The notes under the pieces were generated by a model, which was not told the DNA's origin, made no database searches, and saw only the letters and a program-made list of their open reading frames with translations. 64,000 bases of DNA from assembly GCF_034008635.1 (NCBI RefSeq), contig NZ_CP125378.1, positions 1,106,001-1,170,000 of the forward strand. The letters run 5' to 3'. The translations under genes were made by a program, and so were the position numbers. This DNA comes from Pseudomonas sp. P8_229 (lineage in GTDB: Bacteria > Pseudomonadota > Gammaproteobacteria > Pseudomonadales > Pseudomonadaceae). Shown here piece after piece: positions 47,197-55,032 of this stretch (within the stretch, counting starts at the first letter, position 1; every line of letters begins with the position of its first letter).

Positions 47197-48186
47197 TTAA
47201 CGGGATGAGGAATCGATCAGTCCGGCGGCGAGCGCCAATTGCCACAGCCCACGCTCGGTGGCCTGTTCGGCCAGGGTTACCCGGGCGAAACCGCAGGCGT
47301 CGAGCGCACGGCTGTAGCGGGCGCACAACTGCGTGTTGCCGATGAGGATGATCGAAGGAAGCTGTGCACTGTTGCGACGGCGCCGTTGCACGGTGGCTAA
47401 CGCTGCCAACTCGTGGCCGATCAGCAGGCCGGACAGATAATCCGGTTGCGCGGTAGCGCCGAGTTCACCGGTCAGGCCCAGGCTGCGGGCGCTGAACAGG
47501 GTCGACAGCACGCCGATCTCGCCTTCCGACGACTGCGCCACCTGCACGCCGCGATCGAATGCCTCGGCGTCGAACGTCCTGCTGTGCTGTTGAGTACGGC
47601 CGAGAATGCTGTGCTCACTGAGCACGGCGAACACTTCGCCGGTCATGAAGGTGTCGAAGCGAGTGATGCAGCCGTCGGCCACTTCCACCCATTTCGAATG
47701 ACTGCCCGGCAGGCCGATCAACAGATCATTGCCCGCCTCGACCGGCAGATTCTGCAGGACGCCGAGGACCTGGGTTTCTTCGCCGCGCATCACGTTCGGC
47801 AGCGCCGAACGCTGAATCACACCCGGTACGATATGCACATCGACACCGCGAAGACTGCCAACGGTTTGCAGGGATTTTCCGAGATCGGCGACGTTGGCCG
47901 GCGTATCGCGGTAGGACGCTTCGCGCCAGCCTTGAGCGCTGCCGACCATGCCACAGGCAATCACCGGCAAATCGGGTTGCGCATCGAGCCAGTCGCCGCA
48001 CGCCTCGTCGAACGCCAGTTCAAAACCATCGGCGCATTCACGACCGTTGATGACTCGCGGCGTCTTCGGCAACTGCATGATCCCGAACGACAGCGACCGC
48101 TGCGCCAGCACCTGCCCGCCCGCCGCGAGTTTGTAAGCACGTAGGGAGGTCGTCCCCCAATCGAGCGCGATCAATTGCGCCAGCAT
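47197..48186 (-). CDS. dgoK: 2-dehydro-3-deoxygalactonokinase
   Basis: A 329-residue ASKHA-fold kinase, starting with the phosphate loop ALDWGTTSLRAYKL and containing CGMVGSAQGWREASY and LIGLPGSHSKWVEV. It phosphorylates 2-keto-3-deoxygalactonate. It is the first gene of the dgo unit, and its promoter lies in the short gap before the type VI cassette. Confidence 0.92.
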   Translation of the reverse strand: MLAQLIALDWGTTSLRAYKLAAGGQVLAQRSLSFGIMQLPKTPRVINGRECADGFELAFDEACGDWLDAQPDLPVIACGMVGSAQGWREASYRDTPANVADLGKSLQTVGSLRGVDVHIVPGVIQRSALPNVMRGEETQVLGVLQNLPVEAGNDLLIGLPGSHSKWVEVADGCITRFDTFMTGEVFAVLSEHSILGRTQQHSRTFDAEAFDRGVQVAQSSEGEIGVLSTLFSARSLGLTGELGATAQPDYLSGLLIGHELAALATVQRRRRNSAQLPSIILIGNTQLCARYSRALDACGFARVTLAEQATERGLWQLALAAGLIDSSSR

Positions 48187-48224
48187 CGCTTCACCTGTTT
48201 TGTTATTGGCAGTGAGTGAGCTGG

Positions 48225-48254
48225 ACTATAGACCTCTCAGGCGGGAAATCTCAA
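48225..48254 (-). promoter_or_regulatory. Predicted promoter of the dgo operon
   Basis: On the minus strand TTGAGA (-35, 48249-48254), an 18-base spacer and TATAGT (-10, 48225-48230) precede dgoK by about 40 bases. Confidence 0.6.
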
Positions 48255-48255
48255 T

Positions 48256-48283
48256 ATGTAATTTTACATCCCATATTTTGGGA
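48256..48283. promoter_or_regulatory. Two palindromes upstream of the dgo promoter
   Basis: ATGTAATTTTACAT (48256-48269) and CCCATATTTTGGG (48271-48283) sit just upstream of the -35 box and overlap the end of the neighbouring lipoprotein gene. They are candidate sites for the IclR regulator encoded in the operon. Confidence 0.5.
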
Positions 48284-49202
48284 CACCCTCAATCCAAGGC
48301 GTCCATCGCTCGACAGGGTCCAGGTTCTTTTTGAGGATGACGCTCAATGATTCATGCTCACTCGCTCCCACCTCATGCGTACGACCCTGTTCGTCGGCTA
48401 TGCCTGGCTCCTGACGTCCATCTCCTCGAATGATGATGTATGCCGCCTGCGGCGCAGGCGTTCTCTCTGCTTCTGAAACAATCCGCAATTTCGTCCTGTT
48501 CGGCGCAAAGGAGGCCAACATTCCGGCATAGGGCAAATCACTGCATAGCCCGAGACTGTCGATCCGGTCATATCCTGCTGCCAATTCATAGCGCCAACGC
48601 ACGATGCACACCGACGCAAGTGGCAGCAATGAACGCGGCTGGTCAGAGGTTTTAAGCGAGACACGCGACGGTGCCACACGAGGGTTTTCCAACTGGGCAA
48701 TGAATCGCGACGTGGGGATGTACATGACTCTTGAGTAGTAGGCGACATACGGAAACGCGGTGATCACCACCTTGCATGGAATGTATTCCTGCGGTTCGAG
48801 GATCTGCACCAATTCAACGGGCCTGACCCACTCCCGGCCGTCGTTGAGGGCGTGATTCTTCAGGTTGATCCTTGCAAACATCTCATACCGGCGGTCGCCT
48901 TCGATCAAACGCATTTCACTGACCGTCCCCGAAGCTTCCAGAGCGATCTGATGTTCGACGGAAAAATTCAGGTCACCCTTCAACGAGCAATGAATCGAGG
49001 TTCCAATCTGGCCCCTCAATCCATGCACTTCATACAAATCGATGAGGTTTCGGTCAGAGGTGAAACGCAGATCGTACAAGGAAGAAAATGCGTGATTGAT
49101 CGAGACAAATTCAAGCCGGGCAGGTGGAACGTCGAGATGCAGGCAGGATGAACACATCAAGAAACTACTCAACAGCAGCCATTTGTAGATACGTAAGTTC
49201 AA
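48264..49202 (-). CDS. Lipoprotein A of T6SS cassette, candidate immunity protein with PAAR-tail-like C-terminus
   Basis: A 312-residue lipoprotein (signal helix, then Cys at CSSC near 17-20). Residues 25-175 resemble the two lipoproteins encoded just upstream, with LEFVSINHAFSSLYDLRFTSD, conserved Cys72 and Cys143, and YYSRVMYIPTSRF. A further region (about 185-312) is unique to it. Within that, residues 239-290 resemble the tail of the PAAR protein of the same operon (both have RGDG, E, GI, D, G, TH in register). It is last in the cassette, and its start overlaps lipoprotein B by 4 bases. It may neutralise or bind the effector or its carrier (inference). Confidence 0.75.
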   Translation of the reverse strand: MNLRIYKWLLLSSFLMCSSCLHLDVPPARLEFVSINHAFSSLYDLRFTSDRNLIDLYEVHGLRGQIGTSIHCSLKGDLNFSVEHQIALEASGTVSEMRLIEGDRRYEMFARINLKNHALNDGREWVRPVELVQILEPQEYIPCKVVITAFPYVAYYSRVMYIPTSRFIAQLENPRVAPSRVSLKTSDQPRSLLPLASVCIVRWRYELAAGYDRIDSLGLCSDLPYAGMLASFAPNRTKLRIVSEAERTPAPQAAYIIIRGDGRQEPGIADEQGRTHEVGASEHESLSVILKKNLDPVERWTPWIEGVPKYGM

Positions 49203-49744
49203 CGTTCCTCCTCCTTAGTCAGAACGCGAACAAAATCGGAGGCTGGAACACCCATTGGTCTTGAGTAATAACGCCCATAGCCATAAGCGGAGGCATAAAA
49301 CCGGCATGCCAAAGCATTGTGAGAATTCAACAACCCCAAGAGCTCTTTCGAAGAAATGAAGGTATTCGAGCCGTACTCATGGTCGGTATGAACCGCAATC
49401 AGCTCCGCCGAGTACTGATACCTGGTCTGTGAGTCCTTGCGATCAACTTCAACCATCATGCCATCCAGATAGTCTGACTCACCCTGCCTTTCAGAGAGTT
49501 CCACTTTTGCGCCCAGATAGCAGGCCAACCCTTCATAGGTCTGGTTTCTACCAGCATTGACGTCGAAGAATTTCAGCAAATCCTTATCCGAAGAAAACCG
49601 GACATTAAAACGTTCGTAACCAGGTACATAGCTTACAGACTCAAACTGTATATCTATGGGCGGCACTGGCGGGTTTTGCGTGCAAGCACTGCACAAAAAC
49701 AACAAACTCACACCTATATATTTTCTCAAAATGCATTCCGTCAA
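49199..49744 (-). CDS. Lipoprotein B of T6SS cassette, candidate immunity protein
   Basis: A 181-residue lipoprotein with lipobox LCSAC. It shares with its neighbours IQFESVSYVPGYERFNVRFS, the conserved Cys pair (LACYLG and LACRFY) and GRYYSRPMGVPASDF. The two invariant Cys could form a disulfide in the periplasm. It overlaps the genes on both sides by 4 bases. Placement after a lipase-like effector gene is typical of Tli-type immunity lipoproteins. The region is visibly more AT-rich than the flanks. Confidence 0.72.
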   Translation of the reverse strand: MTECILRKYIGVSLLFLCSACTQNPPVPPIDIQFESVSYVPGYERFNVRFSSDKDLLKFFDVNAGRNQTYEGLACYLGAKVELSERQGESDYLDGMMVEVDRKDSQTRYQYSAELIAVHTDHEYGSNTFISSKELLGLLNSHNALACRFYASAYGYGRYYSRPMGVPASDFVRVLTKEEER

Positions 49745-50238
49745 TACTGAGCCTTCGCGTTCAACAGTTCTTTGCTAGGGAGGTGCATAAGGTTAGAGAA
49801 GTAAGTCGTGTACGTTGTGGAATGAACCCGAAACAAACAAACGATAGAGTCTTTTTTGAGTAAGAAAGGGGCCAAAGTATCTCCTTGCAGATATCGCTCA
49901 CCACCACTACTTTTTTCAGACTCACTAAAAATCACGTTAGCCCTGTAAAGCGCTGGCTCAGCCGACACCTTCTCAACCAAACCAAATCCCGATTGCTTTA
50001 TATGATGTGCTTGAGAAAAATCCAGATCATCGCTGAGCGAGCAAACCAGTCCCTCACCAATATAAGACTTGAACAACCCAAGAATTTCCACATCCGAAGT
50101 AAAATAAACTTGATACATATCAGTATCACGAAACCTTTCAACTTTCGAAAACTGGAGCGTGGCGATTGGCCGACCATGATATAAAGAGCAACCAGAGACG
50201 ACCAACATCAGAAACATCAGGAATATTTTTCTCATCAA
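49741..50238 (-). CDS. Lipoprotein C of T6SS cassette, candidate immunity protein
   Basis: A 165-residue lipoprotein with lipobox VSGC (Cys17). It is related to lipoproteins A and B: LQFSKVERFRDTDMYQVYFT, SD then a hydrophobic helix, Cys in GLVCSLSDDLDF and IVCLFRVHS, and YFSNLMHLPSKEL. LNF/LDF after the first Cys is shared with lipoprotein A. It begins in a 4-base overlap with the hydrolase gene, so it is the immediate downstream partner of the presumed effector and the first choice for a cognate immunity protein. Confidence 0.75.
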   Translation of the reverse strand: MMRKIFLMFLMLVVSGCSLYHGRPIATLQFSKVERFRDTDMYQVYFTSDVEILGLFKSYIGEGLVCSLSDDLDFSQAHHIKQSGFGLVEKVSAEPALYRANVIFSESEKSSGGERYLQGDTLAPFLLKKDSIVCLFRVHSTTYTTYFSNLMHLPSKELLNAKAQY

Positions 50239-50981
50239 ATTTTCCTCTTGGTGTTATCAAGTATCGACTCATTAAATATCTGCCGAGCAGTCATTCCATT
50301 CGATAATGGTTGCACGAACATCAAGTTCGCATCCGCATGATTTATATCAACCCGCCCCATAACGTCCGGCCCCTCAGTGATTTCCCATTGTTCCCCAAAA
50401 TCAGCAACAAGGTCAGAAAAATTCCAGTCCTTGGCAGCGGCTCTGATATTCACCCAATAATCCGCTTTCGGCTTGGGCTCTTGCCTATATATTTTCGAGA
50501 TTCCATAAACGATTTTCCCGTGCCCCACGGGGTCTAAAGTCACAAGCATTTTCACTTTAAAACCACGATCGGTTAAAACGGCAGATAGATGAGCACCGTT
50601 CCAGCCGCCCAGACTATGACCAATTATATAAACTGCGGTATCGCAGCTATTAATTTCTTCGATAACATTCTTATTCAGATCCTCTTCACTCATAAAGTGA
50701 TTGTATCCGAGTGAGCGCGACTTGCAGTACTGTGTAACTCCAAGCGGCCTCGCATCTTCAGTGGTTATTTTTTTAACGTAGTCAACGTTATAGTTCGGCC
50801 CAGTGACATAATATCGCTCTTGATCACCCGCTCCACCAACAAAAAATATCATGACATCGGGAATACTAACTGAGACCTGCTTGACTGTCTGATCGGTCTT
50901 GCAAGTTAGCACGTGACTTTTAACTTCCCTTTTCGCTACGGGAGCAACTGGCGCTTCAGCTACCACACCTCCATCAGCCAT
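50235..50981 (-). CDS. Lipase-like alpha/beta hydrolase, candidate T6SS effector
   Basis: A 248-residue alpha/beta hydrolase with no signal peptide. The nucleophile elbow is GHSLGG (Ser123). Asp150 (LVTLDPVGHG) and His215 (INHADANL) complete a likely triad. IFFVGGAGD (46-53) forms the first core strand and oxyanion region. The gene lies six bases after a PAAR gene and overlaps a lipoprotein gene, the arrangement of type VI lipase effectors (Tle) with periplasmic lipoprotein immunity. It is smaller than most Tle families I know, and I cannot place it in Tle1-5. The AT-rich composition suggests acquisition by transfer. Confidence 0.75.
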   Translation of the reverse strand: MADGGVVAEAPVAPVAKREVKSHVLTCKTDQTVKQVSVSIPDVMIFFVGGAGDQERYYVTGPNYNVDYVKKITTEDARPLGVTQYCKSRSLGYNHFMSEEDLNKNVIEEINSCDTAVYIIGHSLGGWNGAHLSAVLTDRGFKVKMLVTLDPVGHGKIVYGISKIYRQEPKPKADYWVNIRAAAKDWNFSDLVADFGEQWEITEGPDVMGRVDINHADANLMFVQPLSNGMTARQIFNESILDNTKRKI

Positions 50982-50987
50982 TTTTAT

Positions 50988-51482
50988 TTACTCCACAAAC
51001 AATTTAATGGTTTCAGCCAAATGCGAACTGACGGTATGCGTAAATCCCGAAGCATCCGTAATGCCATGTTCTTCACTGCCGTCACCACGCTGGATTGTGT
51101 AGGGGTGATAAGGAACAGGCTCTCCGGTCGAATCATTCACTACTTGCAATCTGTCTGTGAAATGCACCGGCATCGGCAACAACCCACTAAACGCCGCCCC
51201 TCCCCCGCTCTGTCCAATAATCACCGTCCCCGACCCACCGACCACGACATTGCCGTGCCCGCCAGTGCTGTCGAGCATCGCGGCGTTCAGGCCGTTGATG
51301 AATACCGTGGCGGAAACACCGCCGGTAATCGGGCTGCCGCACGCCGATTTATCGGTCATGCGCGCAGCGGGGAGTCCATCGAAGAACACGTCCGGCGAGC
51401 CGGAGACGATCGGGTTGTTGCCGTGGCCTGGCAGTGGGCAGGCGGTTGGGTCGGTGACGCGGGCAGCGGGTTTACCACTCAA
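50988..51482 (-). CDS. PAAR-domain spike protein with C-terminal extension
   Basis: The 164 residues have an N-terminal PAAR domain (about 1-97: KPAARVTDPTACPLPGHG, FFDGLPAARMTDKSACG, GGHGNVVVGGSGTVIIG) that caps a VgrG spike. The C-terminal extension (about 111-164) is probably a small beta domain. That extension resembles residues 239-290 of lipoprotein A in this operon. It may bind the hydrolase effector or dock it. The start overlaps the upstream 220-residue gene by 4 bases. No VgrG, Hcp or other T6SS core gene is in the window. Confidence 0.88.
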   Translation of the reverse strand: MSGKPAARVTDPTACPLPGHGNNPIVSGSPDVFFDGLPAARMTDKSACGSPITGGVSATVFINGLNAAMLDSTGGHGNVVVGGSGTVIIGQSGGGAAFSGLLPMPVHFTDRLQVVNDSTGEPVPYHPYTIQRGDGSEEHGITDASGFTHTVSSHLAETIKLFVE

Positions 51483-52141
51483 TTCAAAGCTCCTTGCTTC
51501 AGAGGTTCCGGGTGAGGCTGATAGAAGTCGACATCGGTCGCGGCGAAACGCCAGCGGTTGTCGACGGAATCAAACAGCGCGTGACAATGCTCGCGACTGT
51601 TCGGGGGGGTGAGGGTTTGCAGTTGTTGCCAGGATTCGTCGGCATGCCAGTGCAATTCGGCGGCGGTGGCGTCGTCGAGTTGGTTGAGCCAGGTGTTGTA
51701 ACCGGTCAGCCGATGCAGTTCGTAGGTGGTTTGCAGCAGTTCGGCCATTTGCGGGCCGAAATCCAGATAGCGTTCGGCCGTCCAGCGGCCAGTTTCCGAG
51801 TAGACATACCAGCCCATCGGCGACAGCACGCCTTGGTGAAAAATCGATTGCCCGGCGGGTGCGATAAACCCGCAGCACACGTGCAGGGTCAGCCAGCCTT
51901 GATGCGCGTCGATGAACCCGTTCGGATCGAACGTGCGCAGCGGTATCACGCGGTAGTCGTCGTAGCCCGCGCTACGCGCCATCAGCTCGGCATCGAGCCG
52001 CGAGACAAACGCACGGATGGCTTTGCCACCGAGGCGGTTGACGGTGCAGAGGATGTCCACCGGTTGGCGATTAGGGTTGTCGCTTGAGCCGAGGTTTCTG
52101 ACCAGACCGTACAGGCGGATCGACGCCCGTAGTCCGCTCAT
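51479..52141 (-). CDS. Unknown protein, first gene of T6SS cassette
   Basis: A 220-residue soluble protein rich in Trp, His and Tyr with no recognised domain. Visible pieces are RTFDPNGFIDAHQGWLTLHV, a hydrophobic middle, and a helical C-terminus (ELLQTTYELHRLTGYNTWLNQL). It has no signal peptide. As the first gene of the operon, coupled to PAAR by an ATGA overlap, it could be an adaptor or chaperone that loads the effector, as DUF4123-type proteins do. I do not see clear DUF4123 similarity. Confidence 0.6.
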   Translation of the reverse strand: MSGLRASIRLYGLVRNLGSSDNPNRQPVDILCTVNRLGGKAIRAFVSRLDAELMARSAGYDDYRVIPLRTFDPNGFIDAHQGWLTLHVCCGFIAPAGQSIFHQGVLSPMGWYVYSETGRWTAERYLDFGPQMAELLQTTYELHRLTGYNTWLNQLDDATAAELHWHADESWQQLQTLTPPNSREHCHALFDSVDNRWRFAATDVDFYQPHPEPLKQGALN

Positions 52142-52300
52142 CGCTGGTCACTCGTTGACGCAGCGAAGGCTCCACGGGCGTGGAAAAATTGTGCCAGAGG
52201 CATTGCAGGTGTCGTCCGTGAGCGCGCAAAAATGGCGCGTAGAATGCCGGACTAGAGCGGTGACGGCAATCGATTCAACATTGGATTGCCATCATTTACC

Positions 52301-52780
52301 TCAGCCCTCGGCAAACTCGCGCAACACCTTGCCATCCATGCGATAGCGCACCCACTCTTCCTGCGGCTGCGCGCCAAGGGATTTGTAGAATTCGATGGCC
52401 GGGGTGTTCCAGTCGAGTACGCTCCATTCGAAGCGTCCGCAGTCGTTGGCGCAGGCGATTTTCGCCAGGTGTCGCAACAGGGTTTTGCCGGCACCGCCGC
52501 CGCGTTGTTCGGGGGTGATGTAGAGGTCTTCGAGGTACAGGCAGTTGCTGCCCAGCCAGGTCGAATAGCTGAAGAAGAACACCGCGAAACCGATCGGCAC
52601 TCCGTCACGCAGGCAGATCAGGCCGTGGGCGGTGGCGCCTTCGCTGAACAGGCTGCGCTCGATGTCGGTGACGCTGGCGATCACTTCGTGGCGGGCCTTT
52701 TCGAAATCTGCCAGTTCGGTGATGAAGGCGAGGATTTGCGGAGCATCGCTGGGGGTCGCCGGGCGGATTTCGATCGTCAT
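52301..52780 (-). CDS. GNAT family N-acetyltransferase
   Basis: A 159-residue acetyltransferase, starting MTIEIRPATPSDAPQILAFI. The acetyl-CoA loop is PEQRGGGAGKTLLRHL, after LYLEDLYITP. The substrate is unknown (possibly a diamine, as similar to the SSAT group). The ATG at 52780 is chosen because the longer frame (to 52936) runs through the palindromic element. Confidence 0.88.
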   Translation of the reverse strand: MTIEIRPATPSDAPQILAFITELADFEKARHEVIASVTDIERSLFSEGATAHGLICLRDGVPIGFAVFFFSYSTWLGSNCLYLEDLYITPEQRGGGAGKTLLRHLAKIACANDCGRFEWSVLDWNTPAIEFYKSLGAQPQEEWVRYRMDGKVLREFAEG

Positions 52781-52865
52781 GGACGGGCCTTGTCGGAAAA
52801 TGGAAAGCGCCATACTAAGGCCGGATGCGGCGCTCGTCACATGGCAATACACAACCTGTCTAGTA

Positions 52866-52960
52866 CAGTGGCGAGGGGATTTATCCCCGATGGGGCGCGA
52901 AGCGGCCCTGACCAAGGGGACTGCTGCGCAGTCCATCGGGGATAAATCCCCTCGCCACAG
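52866..52960. repeat. Palindromic intergenic element (GAGGGGATTTATCCCC type), copy 2
   Basis: GTGGCGAGGGGATTTATCCC on the left and GGGATAAATCCCCTCGCCAC on the right form perfect arms around about 50 bases. The element at 19323-19450 is related. Confidence 0.85.
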
Positions 52961-52988
52961 AAGCTCAACTCAACTTGAAAGAACACTT

Positions 52989-53642
52989 ATGCCTGCCAGC
53001 GTTTTTGCCCCTCTGATCACCCTCGCCAGCGAACTGCTGCCCCACGCCCTCGAACCCTCCGACGACGGCGCCCACGACCTCGCTCACCTGCAACGGGTCT
53101 GGCACAACGTGCGCACCTTGCAGGCCGAGGAAGGTGGTGACGTTGAAGTGCTGCTCGCCGCTGTGTTGCTGCACGACTGCGTGGCTGTCGAGAAGAACTC
53201 GCCGCTGCGCTCGCAGGCTTCGCGCCTCGCCGCAGAGAAAGCCGCAAACGTGCTGGCTGAACTGGATTGGCACGAAAGCAAAATCGCCGCTGTCGCCCAC
53301 GCCATCGAAGCCCACAGTTTTTCCGCCAACATCACCCCGCTCACCCTTGAGGCGAAGCTCGTCCAGGACGCTGACCGGCTCGATTCATTAGGCATGCTCG
53401 GCGTCGCCCGTACCTTCTACGTCGCCGGGCGCATGGGCAGTGCGCTGTACGACCCGCTCGACCCCGAAGCCAAAGCACGCGACTACGACGACAAACGTTT
53501 TTGTCTCGATCATTTCCAGACCAAACTGTTGCACCTCGCCAAGGGTTTCCAGACCAGAGCCGGTCAGCGGCTGGCGCAGATCCGTCATCAGCGCCTGCAG
53601 GGCTTCATGGAGCAATTCAAGGAGGAAATCGGTATCGCCTGA
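52989..53642 (+). CDS. HD domain phosphohydrolase
   Basis: A 217-residue protein with the HD metal site: His in HDLAHLQRVW, HD in LLHDC, and Asp in QDADRLDSLG. It resembles the YedJ-like phosphohydrolase family of unknown substrate, probably acting on nucleotides. The start at 52989 (MPASVFAPL) is taken, and the longer frame from 52632 overlaps the GNAT gene and repeat and is rejected. Confidence 0.85.
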   Translation: MPASVFAPLITLASELLPHALEPSDDGAHDLAHLQRVWHNVRTLQAEEGGDVEVLLAAVLLHDCVAVEKNSPLRSQASRLAAEKAANVLAELDWHESKIAAVAHAIEAHSFSANITPLTLEAKLVQDADRLDSLGMLGVARTFYVAGRMGSALYDPLDPEAKARDYDDKRFCLDHFQTKLLHLAKGFQTRAGQRLAQIRHQRLQGFMEQFKEEIGIA

Positions 53643-53753
53643 AGCCGTTACTCCGGTGCGCAGCGATCCTGACTTCAGCAAGCTCGGACCTAACCCGCGC
53701 CCATGGCATGTTAGATAGATGACGCTCAACTCTTCCGGTCAAGGAATCGCGTC

Positions 53754-54950
53754 ATGCCGCCAGCAACACCCCAGGTCTCGGGCCGACTGTTCGGCCTGTT
53801 CTGCCTCGCCAGTTATCTGTTGTCGCTGTCCTACGGCTCAACGTTTTTGCTGTCGTTGCTGATCGGCTCGCGCGGCGGTAATGAGCACGACGCCGGCAGT
53901 GTGATCAGTGCGGCGATGCTCAGTACATTCGTCGCCGTGCTGGTGTCCGGGCACCTGTCTGACCTGCTCGGTGCGGCGCGTTCGATTGCCTTGTTCGGCC
54001 TGTTGCTGGTGGCGGCGAGTCTGGGTTTTGCGCTAACGCCGGGGTTCGGTGATCTGCTGCTGTTTTTCGGTTTACTGCTGGGTTTGGGCTGGGGCGTTTT
54101 CTACACGTTGGGGCCGATCATCGTCGCCAGTCTGGTGAGTCCGGCGCAACGGGCGAAATACTTTGCCTTGTTGTCCGGCAGCATGATGACCGGAATCGGC
54201 AGCGGGCCGTTGCTCGGGCGGGCAGCCAGTGCCTTGGGCCTGCCGCTGACCTCGGCGTTTTATCTGGCCGCGCTGGCGAGCCTGATCGGCGTGCTGCTGT
54301 TCTGGCAACTCGGCGCAAAACTGAAAAGCGCACAGGCCACAACGGCTGCAAAAATCACCTGGCAAGCGACCACTCAAGTGCTCGGATCGCGCGCCCTGTT
54401 TCCGATCATCATGGTCGGTTTGGGTGGCTGCGTGTTCGGCGGGCTGTCGAGCTTCCAGACCAGTTACGCCGCCGCCCACTCGCTGGACTACTCGTTGTTT
54501 TTCCTTGGTTTCATGAGCGCGGCGATCAGCAGCCGGATGTTGATCGCAGGCTTTGTGGTCAAGCGTGATCCGCTGTGGGCCTCGTGCCTGCTATCGGGGT
54601 TGATGCTGGGCTCGATCGTGCTGTTCGCGTTCGGCGTACACAGTGGCTTCAGCTATCTGCTGGCGGCGGTCATGCTCGGTGTCGGTTATGGCCTGACATA
54701 TTCGGTGATCAACGGCCTCGCCGCCAACGAGGCGCCCCACGGCACCACGTCCCAGGCACTGCTGCTGTTCAGTCTTTCGTACTTCATTGGAGTGTTCGGT
54801 TTCCCATTATTGGCCGGGAAAATCATCGTCGACCAAGGCCTGTCGACGCTGTTGCTCACCGTGCTGAGCGTGGCGCTGACGAACTGGCTGATCACGGTTG
54901 GCCGTTTGCTCTGGCGGCGCCCTCCTTTCAACCCTGTGCAGGCAAGCTAG
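53754..54950 (+). CDS. MFS transporter
   Basis: A 398-residue twelve-helix permease (SYLLSLSYGSTFLLSLLIGS, STFVAVLVSGHLSDLLGAARS). Conserved MFS patterns include GHLSDLLGAA. The substrate is unknown. It stands alone between the HD hydrolase gene and three small genes on the same strand. AAGGAATC lies upstream of the ATG. Confidence 0.85.
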   Translation: MPPATPQVSGRLFGLFCLASYLLSLSYGSTFLLSLLIGSRGGNEHDAGSVISAAMLSTFVAVLVSGHLSDLLGAARSIALFGLLLVAASLGFALTPGFGDLLLFFGLLLGLGWGVFYTLGPIIVASLVSPAQRAKYFALLSGSMMTGIGSGPLLGRAASALGLPLTSAFYLAALASLIGVLLFWQLGAKLKSAQATTAAKITWQATTQVLGSRALFPIIMVGLGGCVFGGLSSFQTSYAAAHSLDYSLFFLGFMSAAISSRMLIAGFVVKRDPLWASCLLSGLMLGSIVLFAFGVHSGFSYLLAAVMLGVGYGLTYSVINGLAANEAPHGTTSQALLLFSLSYFIGVFGFPLLAGKIIVDQGLSTLLLTVLSVALTNWLITVGRLLWRRPPFNPVQAS

Positions 54951-55032
54951 ACCGTTCGTCGTTCATCAGGCACCAATCCAGTTCAAGGGCAGACCAACGA
55001 CAGGTAAGGATTCCAATCACTGGAGAAACCCT

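Noticed and set aside
50988..52141. Complete type VI secretion locus
   Set aside because: Only a PAAR cassette is present. No Hcp, VgrG, sheath, baseplate or ClpV gene is in the window.
52181..52195. Sigma-54-like promoter (CTGGCAC...TTTTCC on the minus strand) before the type VI cassette
   Set aside because: The -24 GG is present but the -12 element has CC instead of GC, so the match is too weak to claim.
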